64,000 bases of DNA from Streptomyces rapamycinicus NRRL 5491 (lineage in GTDB: Bacteria > Actinomycetota > Actinomycetes > Streptomycetales > Streptomycetaceae): contig NZ_CP085193.1 of NCBI RefSeq assembly GCF_024298965.1, positions 11,222,001-11,286,000 of the forward strand, given 5' to 3'. The notes beneath the pieces are model-generated. The model saw only the letters and a program-made list of their open reading frames with translations. It made no database searches and had not been told where the DNA came from. Shown here piece after piece: positions 1 through 8,215 of this stretch. A program made the position numbers and the translations under genes. Each line of letters starts with the position of its first letter. Within the stretch, counting starts at the first letter, position 1.

Positions 1-2
1 CG

Positions 3-977
3 GTCGGTCGGCTGCACCCATGGGTGGCCGAGATGGCCGCGTACTCCTTCGGCTGGTGCGATGTGGGCGGTACGCCCGCCGAGGGATCGGGCGGCAAGGG
101 GGTGCGGCAGGCCCTGGCCGTGCTGTGCGCGGAGGCGGCCGGGGCATCCGGTGAGGCGGCGGTCGCCGGGGCGGTGGCGGTGGAGCTGGTGCACACCTTC
201 TCGCTGCTGCACGACGACATCATGGACGGCGACCAGACCCGCCGCACCCGCCCCACCGTGTGGAAGGCGTACGGGACCGGCCCGGCGGTGCTCGCCGGTG
301 ACGCCCTGTTCGCGCTGGCAGTGGAGGCACTGGCCGGCGTGGACGGCGCCGGAGCCGCGGCCGCGGTGCGGCAGCTGAGCGCGGCGCTGGGCGACCTCGT
401 CCGCGGCCAGGCGGACGACCTGCTCTTCGAGTCGCGCCCCTGGACGGGACCCGAGGCGGTGGGGCCGGAGGAGTACCGCACGATGGCCGAGCACAAGACC
501 GGCGCGCTGCTCGGCTGCGCCGCCGCCCTGGGTGCCGCGCTCGCCGGGGCGCCGGAGCCCACCGTGGCCGCCCTGGACCGGGCCGGACGGCACATGGGCG
601 TGGCGTTCCAGGTGGTGGACGATCTGCTGGGCATCTGGGGCGATCCCGCGGTCACCGGTAAACCCGTCCACCGCGATCTGCGGCAGCGCAAGAAGACCTT
701 CCCCGTGCTCGCCGCGCTGAGCGCCCGCGGCCCCGGCGCCCCGGCCGCCGAGCGGCTGGCCACGCTGCTGGAGGAGTCCTCGGAGACCCCGGACGACGTC
801 ACCACGCGCCGGGCGGCCGCCCTGATCGAGCAGGCCGGTGGCCGCTCCGCGGCCCTGGAGGAGGCCGACCGCCACATCGCGGCCGTGGAGACGTGCCTGG
901 AGAGCCTGTCGCTCGCGCCCCGGGCGAGCGCGGAACTGCGCACCCTGCTGGGCTTCCTCGTACGGCGTGACATCTGA
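3..977 (+). CDS. Polyprenyl diphosphate synthase family protein (5' end outside window)
   Basis: An isoprenyl chain-elongating enzyme condensing allylic diphosphates with IPP. The frame is open to the left edge (codons begin at base 3), so the N-terminus is missing. Visible are the GGKGVRQAL substrate-binding segment, the first Asp-rich motif HDDIMDGD (DDxxD at bases 213-227) followed by RTRPT, the EHKTG lysine motif, and the second Asp-rich motif DDLLGIWGD near base 618. The second motif has Gly where classical FPP/GGPP synthases have the last Asp of DDxxD, as in many actinobacterial homologues. Product chain length cannot be read from sequence. Some actinobacterial relatives are cargo of family 2 encapsulins, but the diagnostic upstream gene would lie outside the window. 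It is convergent with the regulator that follows. Confidence 0.85.
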   Translation, partial: VGRLHPWVAEMAAYSFGWCDVGGTPAEGSGGKGVRQALAVLCAEAAGASGEAAVAGAVAVELVHTFSLLHDDIMDGDQTRRTRPTVWKAYGTGPAVLAGDALFALAVEALAGVDGAGAAAAVRQLSAALGDLVRGQADDLLFESRPWTGPEAVGPEEYRTMAEHKTGALLGCAAALGAALAGAPEPTVAALDRAGRHMGVAFQVVDDLLGIWGDPAVTGKPVHRDLRQRKKTFPVLAALSARGPGAPAAERLATLLEESSETPDDVTTRRAAALIEQAGGRSAALEEADRHIAAVETCLESLSLAPRASAELRTLLGFLVRRDI

Positions 978-1003
978 TCCGCGGCGGGCCTGCCGCCGCG
1001 TGG

Positions 1004-1753
1004 TCAGCGGCGGTCGCGCACCGCGTCCAGCCGGTCGCGGACCCACAGCTCCACATCGCCCACATGCCGGCTGGCCGCGGTGAACGCGGCCAGGCTGTCA
1101 TGGGCGCGGAGCGCGGTGTAGATGTCCATGTGCTGCTGGTGGGTCCAGGACAGCACATCGGACTTGACCAGGGCGCGCCAGATGCGGGCCCGGGCGGTGC
1201 GCTGGGTGACCGAGTCGGCCAGCGAGGCCAGGGTGCGGTTGCCGGACGCGGCGACGATGTCGGCGTGGAAGGCGATGTCCTCGCGGACCAGCTCCTCCGG
1301 GTCGTGCAGACCGCGCATCCGCTCGATCCGCTCCTGGAGCCGGTCGAGAGTGGCCTCGTCCACGCGGGTCGCGGCCAGCGCGGTGGCGCCCGGCTCCAGG
1401 ACCTTGCGGCATTCCAGCATCTCGTTCAGACCGGTGTCCTGGGCCAGGTCCAGGAAGCTGCCGAGGGCGCGCAGCAGCCGGTCGGGGCGCAGATCGGTGA
1501 CGAAGGTGCCGTCCCCGCGGCGTACGTCCAGGACCCCGGCCATCGCCAGGGCGCGGACCGCCTCCCGCAGCGACGGGCGGGAGAGTTCGAGCTCGCTCGC
1601 CAGCACCGCCTCCGGCGGCAGACGGTGGCCCGGCGTGAACTCACCGCTCTCGATGCGATTGCGCAACCGGCCGATGGCTATGTCGACGACACTGCTCCCG
1701 GCGGCGGGGACACCGTCGCCGCCGGGGCCGGAGCGGTCTGGATTGGTGGACAT
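1004..1753 (-). CDS. GntR/FadR-type transcriptional regulator
   Basis: A 249-residue regulator. An N-terminal winged helix (about residues 25-90, with SRPSLREAVRALAMAGVLDVRRGDGTFV) is followed by an all-helical FCD effector domain carrying the Asp/His metal-ligand pattern (EDIAFHADIV...SGN). The start is the ATG at 1753 (MSTNPDR); a longer open frame upstream runs antisense to the neighbour and is not real. It lies 17 bp downstream of the fuconate dehydratase gene on the same strand, so it is probably co-transcribed and may control the fuconate genes in response to a sugar acid. The ligand is inferred only from context. Confidence 0.85.
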   Translation of the reverse strand: MSTNPDRSGPGGDGVPAAGSSVVDIAIGRLRNRIESGEFTPGHRLPPEAVLASELELSRPSLREAVRALAMAGVLDVRRGDGTFVTDLRPDRLLRALGSFLDLAQDTGLNEMLECRKVLEPGATALAATRVDEATLDRLQERIERMRGLHDPEELVREDIAFHADIVAASGNRTLASLADSVTQRTARARIWRALVKSDVLSWTHQQHMDIYTALRAHDSLAAFTAASRHVGDVELWVRDRLDAVRDRR

Positions 1754-1770
1754 GGCGACCAGGATGCCAC

Positions 1771-3120
1771 TCAGCCGCGGTGGCTCCAGACCGGTCCGTC
1801 GGGGTAGCGGTACGCCTCCAGGGTCTCCCGCCGGATGCGGGCGCTGAAGCCGGGTGCCTCGGGGACGAGATAGCGCGAGCCACGGATGCGGACCGGGTCG
1901 TGGAAGTGTTCGTGGAGATGGTCGACGTACTCGATGACACGGTCGTCCATGGAGCCGCTGACGGCCACGTAGTCGAAGATCGACAAATGCTGGACCAGCT
2001 CGCACAGGCCGACCCCGCCGGCGTGCGGACACACCGGCACGTCGTACGCCGCGGCCAGCAGCAGAACGGCCACCGCCTCGTTCACACCGGCCAGGCGGCA
2101 GGCGTCGATCTGGCAGACGCCGATCGCGTCGGCCGCGAGGAACTGCTTGAACATCACCGCGTTGTGGGCGTGTTCGCCGGTGGCCACCCGGGTCGGGCCG
2201 ATCCGCCGGGCGATGGCCGCGTGTCCGAGGATGTCGTCGGGGCTGGTGGGCTCCTCGAACCACCAGACGTCGAACTCCCGGAGCGCCTCGGCCCAGGAGA
2301 CCGCCTCCGCCACGCCCAGGGTCTGATTGGCGTCGATCATCAGCCGGCGGTCGGGTCCGATGACACCGCGGGCGATACGGCAGCGCCGGATGTCGTCCTC
2401 CAGATCGGCGCCCACCTTCAGCTTCACCGAGTCCCAGCCCTGGTCGACGGCCTCCTGGCAGAGCCGGGCCAGCTTGGCGTCGTCGTATCCGAGCCAGCCC
2501 GCGCTGGTGGTGTACGCGGGATATCCGTGCTCGCGGACGTACGTCTCGCGCTCGGCGCGGCCCCCGGCACGGGATTCGAGCATCTTCAGGGCGGCATCGG
2601 GGGTGAGCGCGTCCTTGAGGTAGCGCCAGTCCACCAGGTCGACCACCTGCTGGGGCGAGAGGTCGGCGAGGAGCTTCCACACGGGTTTGCCCGCCCGCCG
2701 GGCGGCGAGGTCCCAGGCCGCGTTGATGACGGCGGCGCTGCCCAGGTGGATGGCGCCCTTGTCCGGGCCGAGCCAGCGCAGTTGGCTGTCGCCCAGCAAG
2801 TGGCGTGAGAAGGCGCCCAGATCGCCGGTGATCTCCGCCACGGACAGGCCGATGGCCCGCTCCCCGATGGCGCGCGCCGCCCGCACCGCCAGGTCGTTGC
2901 CACGGCCGATGGTGAAGGTGAAGCCATGGCCCTCCAGGGGTTCGGCGCCGGGCGCGGACTCCGGCGCGCCCTGGCCGGAGGGGGCGTCATCGGCGGTCTT
3001 GAGCACCACGTACGCCGCCGAGTAGTCCGGCGCCTCGTTCATGGCGTCGGAGCCGTCGAGGTGCTGGGAGGTCGGGAAGCGGACATCGATGGTCTCGACG
3101 TCGACGACACGAAGGGTCAT
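1771..3120 (-). CDS. fucD: L-fuconate dehydratase (enolase superfamily)
   Basis: A 449-residue cytoplasmic Mg-dependent dehydratase of the mandelate racemase/enolase superfamily, predicted to convert L-fuconate to 2-keto-3-deoxy-L-fuconate. The N-terminal capping segment has the hallmark LEGHGFTFTIGRGND. The barrel carries the KLKVG lysine motif, metal ligands in MIDANQ, WFEEPT and GEHAHN, and QIDACRLAG near the end. ATG at 3120 is chosen because AGGAG sits 9 nt upstream and the protein begins MTLRVVDVETIDVRFPTS as in this family; seven codons earlier there is an in-frame start without such support. It heads a two-gene operon with the GntR gene and faces the MFS/FAH genes divergently. The fucose dehydrogenase, lactonase and ketodeoxyfuconate dehydrogenase of the pathway are not in the window. 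Confidence 0.9.
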   Translation of the reverse strand: MTLRVVDVETIDVRFPTSQHLDGSDAMNEAPDYSAAYVVLKTADDAPSGQGAPESAPGAEPLEGHGFTFTIGRGNDLAVRAARAIGERAIGLSVAEITGDLGAFSRHLLGDSQLRWLGPDKGAIHLGSAAVINAAWDLAARRAGKPVWKLLADLSPQQVVDLVDWRYLKDALTPDAALKMLESRAGGRAERETYVREHGYPAYTTSAGWLGYDDAKLARLCQEAVDQGWDSVKLKVGADLEDDIRRCRIARGVIGPDRRLMIDANQTLGVAEAVSWAEALREFDVWWFEEPTSPDDILGHAAIARRIGPTRVATGEHAHNAVMFKQFLAADAIGVCQIDACRLAGVNEAVAVLLLAAAYDVPVCPHAGGVGLCELVQHLSIFDYVAVSGSMDDRVIEYVDHLHEHFHDPVRIRGSRYLVPEAPGFSARIRRETLEAYRYPDGPVWSHRG

Positions 3121-3178
3121 GGCACGCGCTCCTGTGGGCAAAAGGGCGAGGGAAAGCGAGCAACGCCGACCAACATGT

Positions 3179-3281
3179 CAGATGTCTGCCGTAGTCGCCA
3201 AGGGTCATCTGGCAGAAAGCTCGTGGTTGTTGAGGTCTTGTCAAAGTCTGCAGATGACACCTACGTTCCACGGGTCAGATG
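3179..3281. promoter_or_regulatory. Cluster of CAGA/TCTG palindromes upstream of fucD
   Basis: Three short dyads lie within 76 bp: CAGATGTCTG at 3179-3188, TCTGGCAGA at 3208-3216 and the perfect palindrome TCTGCAGA at 3247-3254. The last two are embedded in the same longer word, GTCATCTG(G)CAGA, once on each strand, and a GTCAGATG half site follows at 3274-3281. The stretch is less GC-rich than its surroundings and sits between the divergent fucD and truncated MFS genes. It is probably the operator for the adjacent FadR-type regulator; this is inferred from position and symmetry. Confidence 0.5.
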
Positions 3282-3320
3282 TTTCCGCGAGACAGCGTGG
3301 TCCGCAGGGAGGCCCGGTGA

Positions 3321-4388
3321 ACCCGGTTCGGGCTCGGCGCAGGTGTCTTCTTCATCGGCTACGCCCTGCTGGGCGTACCCTCCAGCCTGGTGCTGCACCG
3401 CTTCGGGGCCCGCCGGTGGTCGGCCGCGCTGATGTTCGTCTGGGGGCTGCTGTCCTGTGCGATGGCGCTGGTGTCCAACCCCACCGGGATGTTCCAGGCC
3501 GCCGTGGCGGTCGCCAGCATCATCGGCAACCCCCTCGGCGGCAGCCTCATCGGGCTGCACGGCATCGCCGGCCTGGAGGGCTGGCAGTGGATGTTCCTCC
3601 TGGAGGGCGCCCCGACCGTGGTCCTGGCGCTGGCCGTACCGTGGCTGCTCACCGACCGCCCCGAACCGGCCCGCTGGCTGACCGCCGAGGAGAAGGACCT
3701 GCTCGCCCGGCGCATCGAGGCCGACCGACCCGGCGAGAGCGTCAGACCGCCGCGCCGGGCCCGCGAAACGCTCCGCGACGGCCGGGTGCTGCGGCTGATG
3801 TTCGTGTACTTCGCCATCCAGATCGGCGTCTACGGCGTGACGTTCTGGCTCCCCGCCCTGGTCGGCCGGATCGACGGGCTGGGCGATGTGGGCATCGGCT
3901 TCGTCTCGGCGCTGCCGTGGGTGTGCGCGCTGCTGGGTGTGCTGATCCTGCCGTGGATGTCGGACCGCAGCGGCGACCGGCGCGGGCCGCTGCGGCTCGC
4001 CCTGGTGCTGACCGTCGTCGGTCTGCTCGGCGGGGTGCTGCTGCCCCCGGTCCCCGCCATCGCCGCCCTGTGCGTGGCCGCCTTCGGTTTCCTGGGCGCG
4101 CAGCCGGTGTTCTGGACCGTGCCGCCGACCATCCTGTCCGGCGTCCATATGGCCGGGACCATCGCGCTGATCTCCGGTTTCGGCAACCTGGGCGGCTTTC
4201 TGGGCCCGTATCTGATGGGCGTCGCGGAGTCGGCGACCGGCTCGGGCGCCACGGGCCTCTACGCCATCGCCGCCATCGTGGCGGCCGGTGTGTGCACGGC
4301 CACCACCCTCCGCTGGGTAGGAGCACCGACCACACCGTCACGAGAGGAGAGGACGACAGATGACACGCATCGTGCGCTTCGCCGATGA
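3321..4388 (+). pseudogene. MFS (anion:cation symporter-type) transporter, 5'-truncated
   Basis: The frame resumes right after a TGA at 3318-3320 with TRFGLGAGVFFIGYALLG, which corresponds to the middle of the second membrane helix region of ACS-type MFS proteins. The usual first 50-60 residues (cytoplasmic tail, TM1 and its DR-NVGFA loop) are absent from this and the other two frames upstream. The only early start is a GTG at 3390 with no ribosome binding site. The remainder, through FLGPYLMGVAES, looks intact and holds about ten helices. I read this as a deletion that joined the fucD control region to the transporter body. It would have been the sugar-acid uptake protein of the fuconate island. 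Its last codons overlap the start of the FAH gene. Confidence 0.75.
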
Positions 4389-5295
4389 GGCGGGGACGGT
4401 CCGGACCGGAGTGGCCGACGACGCCGGCGGGATCCGGCCCTTCCCCGGTGTGCCGCTCATCGCCGAGCTGCTGCGGCTGCCCACGGCGGAGCTGCGGGCC
4501 CTGGTGGAGAACACCGCCACCGGCCCGGCCGCCGCCCATGAGCGGGACGTCCTGCCGCTGCCGCCGCTGGACGGGCTGATGGAGCTGTGGGCGGCGGGGG
4601 TGACGTATGAACGCTCGCGCGCGGCCAGGGTGGAGGAGAGCACCGAGCAGTCGGTGTACGAGCGGGTCTACGACGCCGAGCGCCCGGAGCTGTTCTTCAA
4701 GTCCCCGCCGTGGCGAGTGGTGACCGATGGCGAGCCGATCGCCGTACGGGACGACTCCGAGCTGAACGTCCCCGAGCCCGAACTGGCGCTGGTCCTCAAC
4801 CGGCACGGCGAGACCGTCGGCTATCTGGTCGCCGACGACGTGAGTTCACGGTCCATCGAGGGCGAGAACCCGCTCTACCTCCCGCAGGCCAAGATCTACG
4901 CCGGAAGCGCCGCCGTGTCCTCGGCCATCGTGCCCGCCTGGGAGATCGGCGCGCCCGACGCGCTGGACATCACCATGGCGGTGTGGCGCGACGGCGAGGC
5001 GGCGTACCAGGGGGCCACCTCCACCAGGGCGTTCCACCGCACCCCGCAGGGGCTGGTGGACCACCTGTGGCGCTCCCAGCCCTTCCCCGACGGCGCCGTG
5101 CTGTCCACCGGCACCGGCATCGTGCCCGCGCTCGATTTCACCCTGCGCGCCGGGGACGTGGTGGAGATCTCCATCGAGGGGGTGGGCGTCCTGCGCAACC
5201 CGGTACGGGCCCATCAGTCCGAACTGGACTGGCTGGTGGAGGCCATCGCCGAGCCGCTGACCCGCCGTGCCCACCGCGGCCGCTTCCCGGAGTGA
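4360..5295 (+). CDS. Fumarylacetoacetate hydrolase family protein (likely diketo-deoxy-fuconate hydrolase)
   Basis: A 311-residue FAH-fold enzyme. The core has AAGVTYERSRAAR, FFKSPPWRVV, metal-ligand acids in VPEPELALVL and ADDVSSRSIEGENPLYLPQAK, and the C-terminal LSTGTGIVPA strand. GAGAGGAGAG lies just upstream of the ATG. Family members hydrolyse C-C bonds in acylpyruvate-type substrates. Next to fuconate dehydratase the natural assignment is cleavage of 2,4-diketo-3-deoxy-L-fuconate to pyruvate and L-lactate. The start overlaps the end of the truncated MFS frame, so its promoter may have been disturbed by the same deletion. Substrate is inferred from context. Confidence 0.85.
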   Translation: MTRIVRFADEAGTVRTGVADDAGGIRPFPGVPLIAELLRLPTAELRALVENTATGPAAAHERDVLPLPPLDGLMELWAAGVTYERSRAARVEESTEQSVYERVYDAERPELFFKSPPWRVVTDGEPIAVRDDSELNVPEPELALVLNRHGETVGYLVADDVSSRSIEGENPLYLPQAKIYAGSAAVSSAIVPAWEIGAPDALDITMAVWRDGEAAYQGATSTRAFHRTPQGLVDHLWRSQPFPDGAVLSTGTGIVPALDFTLRAGDVVEISIEGVGVLRNPVRAHQSELDWLVEAIAEPLTRRAHRGRFPE

Positions 5296-5308
5296 GCCGG
5301 GAAGTGAC

Positions 5309-5340
5309 CCGGGAGGGGATCCGGGAGGGGATCCGGGAAG
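5309..5340. repeat. Short tandem repeat after the FAH gene
   Basis: Two perfect copies of the 12-bp unit CCGGGAGGGGAT (5309-5320 and 5321-5332) and a partial third copy lie in the gap between two convergent genes. No function is evident. It is probably replication slippage in non-coding DNA. Confidence 0.6.
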
Positions 5341-5375
5341 TGGCCCAGGAGGTGGCCCCGCGGATGGCACGGCCC

Positions 5376-6026
5376 TCAGCGCTCCAGTGAAGCCGCGTCG
5401 CCCATGACGACGACGGGCTCACGGCCGGGGTCCAGCGCCCGGAGCAGTTCCTTCATGGCACCCTCCGCGAGGCTGACACAGCCGCGGGTGGGGCCGCCGT
5501 GGTCGACGTGCAGCCAGATGCCGCCGCCCCGGTCCGGGCCGAGCGGGCGGGTCCGGTCCAGGGGGGAGGTGCCGGGCCGGCGGTTGTAGTCGATGGCGAT
5601 CACGTAGTCGAACGAGCCGGACAGGGGCTCGCCTTCGAAGCCCGTACCGCTCGTGGTGAAGCGGGCCGACCGGTCGTAGGGCAGCCGCGTTCCGGGGTCG
5701 GCGAGCCGTCCGCCGGCGTCCGTGAGGGTGTGGACGCCGATGGGGGAGCGCAGATCGCCTTCCCGGTGGTCGTCGGTCCAGCCGTGGAGCGCGTTGTGCG
5801 CCGCCCGGGCCGCCCCGGCCCGCCACCCGTCCCCGGCGCGCTCGTACAGGACCGCCGTGGACACCGGTGAATTCCGGTCGTGGCCGGTCACCACCAGCAC
5901 CTGCCGGGACCGGCGCGGCACCTCGGCCCAGGTCATGGGCCCGAGCCCCGGTGGCCGCGAGGGCGCCGGACACGGTGTGCGCCGTGGTGTGCCACGCGAT
6001 GTGCCATGTGGTGTGCGCATGGTCAT
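5376..6026 (-). CDS. L,D-transpeptidase (YkuD-type) catalytic protein
   Basis: A 216-residue protein carrying the YkuD catalytic signature HVDHGG..RGCVSLAEGAM, with Cys183 as nucleophile and a conserved Gly-rich segment LRSPIGVHTLTDAGG. Such enzymes form 3-3 crosslinks or attach proteins to peptidoglycan outside the membrane. Oddly, no signal peptide or membrane anchor is visible. The N-terminus (MTMRTPHGTSRGTPRR and on) is a low-complexity Arg/Thr/Pro stretch. Either translation starts further in (an ATG precedes TWAEVPRR), export uses another route, or the true N-terminus has been lost. It is convergent with the FAH gene and divergent from alkB. Confidence 0.75.
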   Translation of the reverse strand: MTMRTPHGTSRGTPRRTPCPAPSRPPGLGPMTWAEVPRRSRQVLVVTGHDRNSPVSTAVLYERAGDGWRAGAARAAHNALHGWTDDHREGDLRSPIGVHTLTDAGGRLADPGTRLPYDRSARFTTSGTGFEGEPLSGSFDYVIAIDYNRRPGTSPLDRTRPLGPDRGGGIWLHVDHGGPTRGCVSLAEGAMKELLRALDPGREPVVVMGDAASLER

Positions 6027-6221
6027 GGACCGGCCCCCGGCCTGGATGGAGAGCGACGCGTCAGGCCAAGTGTCGCGCGACGGCTCGAATGATGCCGCCG
6101 CTGCCGCTGTTCGGCGCCGAAGCGTCGCTGACCTGCGGTGTTGTCACCCAAGCGGCCATGGGTGCATCCGCCCGGACCCGCCAGTAGAACGCTTGCTCGA
6201 TTACGCGGGTACGCTGCACAT

Positions 6222-6848
6222 ATGGGTGCGTATCTCCAGGGCTCGCTCTTCGACCAGACCGATGACATCGGTCTCGGCTCGCTGCGTGGGACACAACGGG
6301 CCGAACTCGGGTCCGGGGCCTGGATCGATCTGCTGCCCGGGTGGCTGCGGGGAGCGGACGACCTGTTCGCGCGGCTCGTCGCCGAGGTTCCGTGGAAGGC
6401 CGAGCGGCGCCATATGTACGAGCAGGTGGTGGACGTGCCACGGCTGCTCGCCCACTACGGCGCCGGGGACCCGCTGCCGCACCCCGTCCTGGCCGAGGCC
6501 CGGGAGGCGCTCTCCACGTACTACGCCACCGAGCTGGGGGAGCCCTTCACCACGGCCGGGCTGTGCTACTACCGCGACGGCCGGGACAGCGTGGCCTGGC
6601 ACGGCGACCGCATCGGCCGCGGCAGGACCGAGGACACCGTGGTGGCCATCCTGTCCCTGGGCACGCCCCGGGACCTGCTGCTGCGCCCGCGTGGCGGCGG
6701 CAAGGCCATGCGGCGGCCGCTCGGCCACGGCGATCTGCTGGTGATGGGCGGCTCCTGCCAGCGGACGTGGGAACACGCCATCCCCAAATCCTCCCGCGCC
6801 ACCGGCGCACGCATCAGCGTCCAGTTCCGTCCCAGCGGCGTGGGGTGA
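6222..6848 (+). CDS. alkB: AlkB-like 2-oxoglutarate/Fe(II) dioxygenase
   Basis: A 208-residue predicted DNA/RNA alkylation-repair oxygenase that removes N-methyl groups oxidatively. It shows the Fe-binding triad HGD (in SVAWHGDRIGR) and the distal His in TWEHAIPK, with the 2-oxoglutarate-binding Arg pair in RISVQFRPS. The nucleotide-recognition lid is at the N-terminal side (WKAERRHMYEQ). ATG at 6222 is preferred because it begins MGAYLQGSLFDQ as in actinobacterial homologues; the upstream in-frame region is Pro/Arg noise. It is monocistronic. Confidence 0.88.
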   Translation: MGAYLQGSLFDQTDDIGLGSLRGTQRAELGSGAWIDLLPGWLRGADDLFARLVAEVPWKAERRHMYEQVVDVPRLLAHYGAGDPLPHPVLAEAREALSTYYATELGEPFTTAGLCYYRDGRDSVAWHGDRIGRGRTEDTVVAILSLGTPRDLLLRPRGGGKAMRRPLGHGDLLVMGGSCQRTWEHAIPKSSRATGARISVQFRPSGVG

Positions 6849-7437
6849 CACCCGCCGACCACCCCGGTGCGATCAGGGGTCTCACGGCGCGCTGTTGATG
6901 CGGCTGGATTTTGGTACGGACCATTGACATATATGTTCGGGGGCGGTGTCATGGGGCCCGTCAGCTCTTGAGAGTGCCTCGGGTGGATGTCGTCATCCGG
7001 GGCCGGACCTCGGAGAGTTCCCCGTGAATGGACGTCCCGTCTCAGGGGTGTGGGCCGCTGCCGTGGCCACGCCGTCGCTGGGTCGATTATGGACGGACCG
7101 GGCCGCAGAGCCCGTGTCCGATGTGGAAGGTTGTCATGGTCGTGACAATCCATTCTTCCGTGTGCCCCCTCAGGTCGCGGCCGCGAAGGGCCTGAGCGGA
7201 CCGAGTCACGGTCCACCGTGGCAGGGCCACGGCGCATGACCTCTAGTGGATTCACCAGTTTTCCGTAGCACCTTTCCCGCCGCGCCATCACGCGGCACCT
7301 TCCCACGGGCCTCCCGCCCCAAGGGCGGCGGCGCGTCGCCCGTGCGTCACCACGCCCGATGACCGCCCGAAGCGCACGTTCCCGTGCGTCATCGGCGCGG
7401 TGGCATCCAATGTTCCGCCACGAAAGAGAGATGAGAC
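6849..7437. other. Long non-coding leader upstream of the chitinase locus
   Basis: A 589-bp gap with no convincing gene. One 97-codon frame exists but has no ribosome binding site and an unremarkable composition. It contains a TTGACA hexamer at 6924-6929 within the comparatively AT-rich stretch ATTGACATATATG, a weak -10 match (TGTCAT) 17 nt later, a perfect hexamer dyad at 7131-7148 and an imperfect TGG/CCA dyad near 7245-7259. The length suggests a complex control region or long untranslated leader for the secreted enzyme operon. Confidence 0.5.
7131..7148. promoter_or_regulatory. Inverted repeat TTGTCA-N6-TGACAA
   Basis: A perfect 6-bp dyad with a 6-nt spacer lies in the otherwise featureless leader, about 290 bp upstream of the chitinase start. 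The size and symmetry fit a repressor or activator half-site pair. No cognate regulator lies next to it. Confidence 0.4.
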
Positions 7438-8193
7438 ATGCCCATAAGACGTGCCCTCGTGGCCACGGCCGCGACGGCGGCGGCCGGAATATCGGCGCTC
7501 GCGCTTCCTCCTTCGGCCGCTGACGCGGCCTCCGGCGCGGCGCGGGACTCGTCGTCGGCCCAGGCGCAGGCCGCCGGCTTCGTGGTGAGCCGGGCCCAGT
7601 ACCAGCGGATGTTCCCGAACAAGAACGCGTTTTACACGTATGACGCGCTGGTCAGCGCGATGAACCGGTTCCCCGCCTTCGCCAAGACCGGTACGGATAC
7701 GGTCAAGAAGCAGGAGGCGGCGGCCTTTCTGGCCAACGTCGGCCATGAGACCGGTGGCCTCCGCCACATCGTGGAGCAGGACACCTCCAACTACCCGAAG
7801 TACTGCGACACGACGCGCCCCTACGGATGTCCGGCGGGGAAGGCCGCGTACTTCGGACGCGGGCCGATCCAGCTCAGCTGGAACTTCAACTACAAGGCGG
7901 CGGGCGACGCGCTGGGCGTCAATCTGCTCAACAAGCCGGGCCTGGTGCGGACGGACGCCGCCATCTCCTGGAAGACCGCGCTCTGGTACTGGACCACCCA
8001 GTCCGGGCCCGGCTCCATGCCCGCACACAAGGCCATGACCACCGGCGCCGGATTCGGGCAGACCATACGTGCCATCAATGGCGCGAAGGAGTGCAACGGG
8101 GCCAACCCGGCGCAGATGCAGGACCGGGTCAACCTCTACAAGAAGTTCACCAGCCTCCTCGGCGTCGCGCCGGGCGCCAATCTGACCTGCTGA
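7438..8193 (+). CDS. Secreted family 19 chitinase
   Basis: A 251-residue GH19 endochitinase hydrolysing beta-1,4-GlcNAc chains with inversion. A Sec signal peptide (about residues 1-31, ending ADA) is followed directly by the catalytic domain, with no chitin-binding module. The general acid is Glu104 in NVGHETGG and the general base Glu113, nine residues later, the spacing of bacterial GH19 enzymes. The YFGRGPIQLSWNFNY substrate-cleft signature and the NGAKECNG / C-terminal Cys follow. It is like the short, CBM-less GH19 chitinases of streptomycetes. It is the first gene of a run of four secreted proteins; the next start follows 22 bp after its stop. Confidence 0.93.
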   Translation: MPIRRALVATAATAAAGISALALPPSAADAASGAARDSSSAQAQAAGFVVSRAQYQRMFPNKNAFYTYDALVSAMNRFPAFAKTGTDTVKKQEAAAFLANVGHETGGLRHIVEQDTSNYPKYCDTTRPYGCPAGKAAYFGRGPIQLSWNFNYKAAGDALGVNLLNKPGLVRTDAAISWKTALWYWTTQSGPGSMPAHKAMTTGAGFGQTIRAINGAKECNGANPAQMQDRVNLYKKFTSLLGVAPGANLTC

Positions 8194-8215
8194 GCGACGT
8201 TCCCACGGAGGAGTC

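Noticed and set aside
1004..2680. Fusion of the GntR regulator with a long Arg/Pro-rich N-terminal extension
   Set aside because: The extension is antisense-frame noise over the fuconate dehydratase gene; the ATG at 1753 gives a normal-length regulator.
6946..7239. 97-codon open frame in the chitinase leader
   Set aside because: No ribosome binding site, no third-position GC pattern of a coding region, and it ends without relation to the operon.
7245..7259. DasR-like site AGTGGATTCACCAGT upstream of the chitinase
   Set aside because: It keeps the outer half sites but has one base too few and no TCTAGA core, so it is too weak to call.
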